A stretch of 25,852 bases of DNA from JBHIDJ01 sp046760105 (GTDB lineage Bacteria; Pseudomonadota; Gammaproteobacteria; Acidiferrobacterales; SPGG2), in contig JBHIDJ010000035.1 of the NCBI GenBank assembly GCA_046760105.1, positions 1 to 25,852 of the forward strand, read 5' to 3'. Numbering within the stretch: the stretch's first letter is position 1; each line of letters begins with the position of its first letter. This document shows, in pieces, positions 23,332-25,852 of the stretch. The position numbers were made by a program, and so were the translations under genes. The notes beneath the pieces were generated by a model, which saw nothing but the letters and a program-made list of their open reading frames with translations, made no database searches and was not told the origin of the DNA.

Positions 23332-23435
23332 CGCAGGTTTTCTCGAAGCCTCCGTCTGTGCTTTGTGTCATAGATTCCCGTCAGTCAAGGCGCGCGCCGA
23401 TCAGGTTTCCACCGTCGATTCTCGGGTTTCGCCTC

Positions 23436-24437
23436 TTATCTTATCCCTGTCGCAGATGCTTCCCCGTGTTCTTTGCCGCGTAACCGGTTGATGCCACGGC
23501 GTATCTTTGCCGGCAAGCTCTCCAACCCGTCTGGCAGAAACATGATGGCAGCTATCAAGATACAACCGTAGATGGCTGGGCGGAGTATCTCAGCCTCGCG
23601 AAACCATTCGTTCAATATCGACAGAACTGTTACTCCGATTATCGGGCCCGCAAATGTCTTCGTGCCGCCAACAATCACCCACACAAGCACGAAAACCATG
23701 GCCGCTACACCAAACTGGTGCGGATTGACAGTACCTAGGTAGTGCGCGAACAGCGCACCGGCGATGCCAACAAAAAAAGAAGCCACGACAAATGCCAGCG
23801 TTCGGTAGCGCCAGGTATTCACGCCGATCGACTCGGCAAGCGCGTCCCGCCAGTGAATCGCATGCAGCGTCAACCCGATGCGCGAGTGTTCCAAGAGATA
23901 CAGGATCCATAAGCAAATGCTCACTACGACGAGGGTGAGGAAGTAGTAAGGAATAGGTTCAAAGAGCTCGATGGTGCCGAGGCCGGGGAGGGTAAGCTCA
24001 GGCGACGGGATGAGTTTAACCCCCTTCGGCCCGCCAAAGGGCCAGGTAAAGTAGTTCCAAGTTAGACGAATCGCCTCCCCGGCGGCAAACGAGCCGATAA
24101 GGAAATAAAATCCCTTCATGCGAAACAGAGGAAAACTGAGGATAAATGCAATCAGCGCCGTAATGACCCCTGCCATAGGCATGGTCAGCCAGAACGATAG
24201 GCCGACCTCCTTTGCCAGCAGGGCACTGGAGTACCCGCCCACCCCCATCAAGACCACGTGTATCAGTGACCATTCACCGGTAAGCGTCACCAGGCGGTAA
24301 CTGACAACCACCAAAACGTTTATGAGCAGGAAGATCATAAAATCCTGCTGGTGGAACTTAAGAGTGAACGGCAGCACCGAAAGAAACGCAAACAGTGCAA
24401 CCAGCCATATTACGCGGTAGCTTCGTTTGTTAACCAT
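23436..24437 (-). CDS. livM: LivM-type ABC transporter permease
   Basis: A 333-residue inner-membrane permease with about eight to ten hydrophobic helices (for example VIWLVALFAFLSVLPF, ALIAFILSFPLF, YFLTLVVVSICLWILYLL, VVASFFVGIAGALFAHYLG). The coupling region HAIHWRDALAESIGVNTWRYRTLAFVVASFF (read in parts) and the later VWVIVGGTKTFAGPIIG are typical of LivM. It pairs with LivH to form the channel. Start and livH stop overlap by one base (TAATG arrangement), so they are translationally coupled. The C-terminal tail is short and basic. Family call is firm; substrate unknown. Confidence 0.92.
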   Translation of the reverse strand: MVNKRSYRVIWLVALFAFLSVLPFTLKFHQQDFMIFLLINVLVVVSYRLVTLTGEWSLIHVVLMGVGGYSSALLAKEVGLSFWLTMPMAGVITALIAFILSFPLFRMKGFYFLIGSFAAGEAIRLTWNYFTWPFGGPKGVKLIPSPELTLPGLGTIELFEPIPYYFLTLVVVSICLWILYLLEHSRIGLTLHAIHWRDALAESIGVNTWRYRTLAFVVASFFVGIAGALFAHYLGTVNPHQFGVAAMVFVLVWVIVGGTKTFAGPIIGVTVLSILNEWFREAEILRPAIYGCILIAAIMFLPDGLESLPAKIRRGINRLRGKEHGEASATGIR

Positions 24438-25306
24438 TATTCAGTCGCACGCGTCCCCATCAGCCCAGTGGGTTTGATGATCAGAACGATGAGCATGATG
24501 ACGAGCCCCAGCAGGGTAGCGGCAGTGCCGCCATAATAGGTGGTCACGAAGGTGTGGAAGAAGGCATAGAGCACGGCCGCCAATACGGCGCCGGAAAGGC
24601 TGCCGATACCACCGACGATGGTCACGATGAACGCGGTGATGATAACGCCATGCCCCATATAGGGCTCTACCCGGACGATGGGCGCAATCAGCGCGCCGGC
24701 GATGCCGGCGACGCCGGCACCGACCCCCATCGCCAGCATGGAAATCTTGTTAATGTTGATCCCCTGTAGCGCGGCTGCCTCGCGATCCTGGGCGACGGCG
24801 CGCAGCGCCCACCCGAGTTTGGTGCGAGTAAGAAAAAACCAAATCAGGAGCAATAAGATCGCGGCGAGGATGACCGCCACCAGCCTTTGTGTCGCAACGG
24901 TAACGCCCTCGATAAGCTCCACCGTTCCGCGGAACGCCGGCGGCACATGTTTCATCAGACCAAGCCCACCGACCTTGACCGCGATCACCTGCAGAATGAA
25001 TAAGACGCCGATGGAGGCAATCAATCCGCCAAGAGGGTTGTCACGCAGCGGTCGAAACAGCGTGCGTTCCATCAGCAGACCAATGAAGCCGACGAGAATG
25101 AAGGCTGCCAGCACCGCCGCGAAGAACGGCCAGCCGTTCTGCGAATACAGGACCCAGACTGTATAGGCCCCGACCATGAAAAGCTCACCGTGGGCGAAAT
25201 TAATGATGCGCATCACGCCAAAGATCAACACAAGCCCGACGGCCATCAGGGCGAAGAAACCGCTCGCCACCAGCGCGTTCACACTGGTCTGAAGGATGAC
25301 TTCCAA
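24437..25306 (-). CDS. livH: LivH-type ABC transporter permease
   Basis: A 289-residue permease with about eight hydrophobic helices: LVASGFFALMAVGLVLIFGVM with the LivH hallmark RIINFAHGELFMVGAY, the coupling segment GWALRAVAQDREAAALQGIN, and AFIVTIVGGIGSLSGAVLAA. It starts with TTG at 25306, the first codon that fits the family N-terminus (LEVILQTSVNALV); a GGTAAAG lies just upstream. The substrate-binding protein gene precedes it by 93 bases that contain a hairpin. Urea, amide and amino-acid importers all use this fold, so the substrate cannot be read from it. Confidence 0.92.
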   Translation of the reverse strand: MEVILQTSVNALVASGFFALMAVGLVLIFGVMRIINFAHGELFMVGAYTVWVLYSQNGWPFFAAVLAAFILVGFIGLLMERTLFRPLRDNPLGGLIASIGVLFILQVIAVKVGGLGLMKHVPPAFRGTVELIEGVTVATQRLVAVILAAILLLLIWFFLTRTKLGWALRAVAQDREAAALQGININKISMLAMGVGAGVAGIAGALIAPIVRVEPYMGHGVIITAFIVTIVGGIGSLSGAVLAAVLYAFFHTFVTTYYGGTAATLLGLVIMLIVLIIKPTGLMGTRATE

Positions 25307-25333
25307 GTTCTTTACCGGCCTTAGAATGTGGAA

Positions 25334-25355
25334 CCGGGGCAGTGTGCTGCCCCGG
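25334..25355 (-). terminator. Hairpin between the binding-protein gene and livH
   Basis: CCGGGGCAG at 25334-25342 and CTGCCCCGG at 25347-25355 form a 9-bp stem with a TGTG loop. There is no T-run. Such stems after a binding-protein gene often protect its mRNA or partly stop transcription, giving more binding protein than permease. Confidence 0.5.
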
Positions 25356-25399
25356 AACGCGTTTGTTGTTGTGTTGGAATCGTTAACACATAGCCGGGC

Positions 25400-25852
25400 T
25401 CACGAGATCTGTCCCAACGCCTTCATGTGCTTGATCATCAAGTCGCCGTGTTTCTCCCACCATGCGGGAATGCTCTTGTACTCGACGATCCTCGCCCGGC
25501 CGTTCTGAATCGTCACCACCGGCCAATTGCCGACCAGCGCATTGTCGATCCCCCAGAGCTCCTTGCCCCACCATTTCGCGTTGCCGTACACATGAGGGGC
25601 TTCCCCTCCGGCCTTCATGGCCTTCAGCACGTTCATTGGCTCTACGCTGCCCGCCTTTTCGGCGGCGGCCTTCCACAGATCCATGATGGAGGCGTATTCC
25701 CAGGCGACCGCAGACCAGGTGCCGGGATGCCGCTTGTTGTATTCGGCGAAGAACGGGTTCGGGTCCTTGAAGTTTATATGTGCCTCGTTGAGGGCGGGGT
25801 CATCGAAATCCGGGAACTGAAAGATAAACCCCTCGACAAAGTCCTTGCTCGT
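25400..25852 (-). CDS. ABC transporter substrate-binding protein, Liv/urea-amide type, C-terminal part
   Basis: The open frame runs from the right window edge to a stop at 25400, giving the last 150 residues of a periplasmic binding protein of the branched-chain amino-acid/amide class (Peripla_BP_6 type). Visible segments are FVEGFIFQFPDFDDPALN, FFAEYNKRHPGTWSAVAWEYASIMDLWKAA (read in parts) and KELWGIDNALVGNWPVVTIQNG. The closing VTIQNGRARIVEYK matches the terminal strands of this family. The N-terminus and signal peptide are outside the window, so the ligand pocket cannot be assessed. It is first in the livHMGF order and presumably the specificity subunit. Confidence 0.85.
   Translation of the reverse strand, partial: TSKDFVEGFIFQFPDFDDPALNEAHINFKDPNPFFAEYNKRHPGTWSAVAWEYASIMDLWKAAAEKAGSVEPMNVLKAMKAGGEAPHVYGNAKWWGKELWGIDNALVGNWPVVTIQNGRARIVEYKSIPAWWEKHGDLMIKHMKALGQIS

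Overview
The window reads as a proteobacterial chromosome segment, most likely from a marine or host-associated gammaproteobacterium. The fused 481-residue CysG and the classical CysB regulator fit that group, but this is an inference from family architecture and not a phylogenetic result. No rRNA, tRNA, CRISPR array or intact transposon was seen.

The main theme is breakdown of methylated amines. Tmm (19406..20755, minus) should oxidise trimethylamine (TMA) to its N-oxide (TMAO). Tdm (8282..10633, plus), a DUF1989 plus GcvT-like two-domain enzyme, should split TMAO to dimethylamine (DMA) and formaldehyde and pass the one-carbon unit to tetrahydrofolate. A six-gene minus-strand operon (6602 down to 2) encodes a FAD amine oxidoreductase, a GmaS-like ligase, the three split glutamate-synthase-like subunits MgsA, MgsB and MgsC, and an unrecognised 130-residue protein. 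This is the N-methylglutamate route for monomethylamine (MMA). A FadR-type GntR regulator (6903..7658) is divergent from the operon, with two matching 11-nt-period direct-repeat sites between them. A small cupin is divergent from tdm, and a GFA-family zinc protein lies near tmm. The DMA-to-MMA step (dmmDABC) is not in the window.

Between tdm and tmm lies a sulfur-assimilation block: an ATP-grasp ligase of unknown substrate, cysG, cysB, an unrecognised 206-residue protein, and a ferredoxin-type sulfite/nitrite reductase with a C-terminal extension of about 185 residues. Its edges carry debris. At 10753..11057 there is a frameshifted, truncated OpuAC-type substrate-binding protein, which could be a TmoX-like TMAO-binding protein. 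At 19221..19310 there is a collinear degenerate copy of the tdm 3' end plus its terminator. A possible IS3-type 5' remnant lies near 18.6 kb. These scars suggest that an ancestral tdm/tmm pair facing each other was split by rearrangement.

The right end (20939..25852, minus) holds a Liv-type ABC transporter (partial binding protein, LivH, LivM, LivG, LivF) and a TPR protein, running in the same direction into tmm. The decayed OpuAC-type gene next to tdm and this intact importer upstream of tmm raise the possibility that uptake has switched from one transporter family to another.
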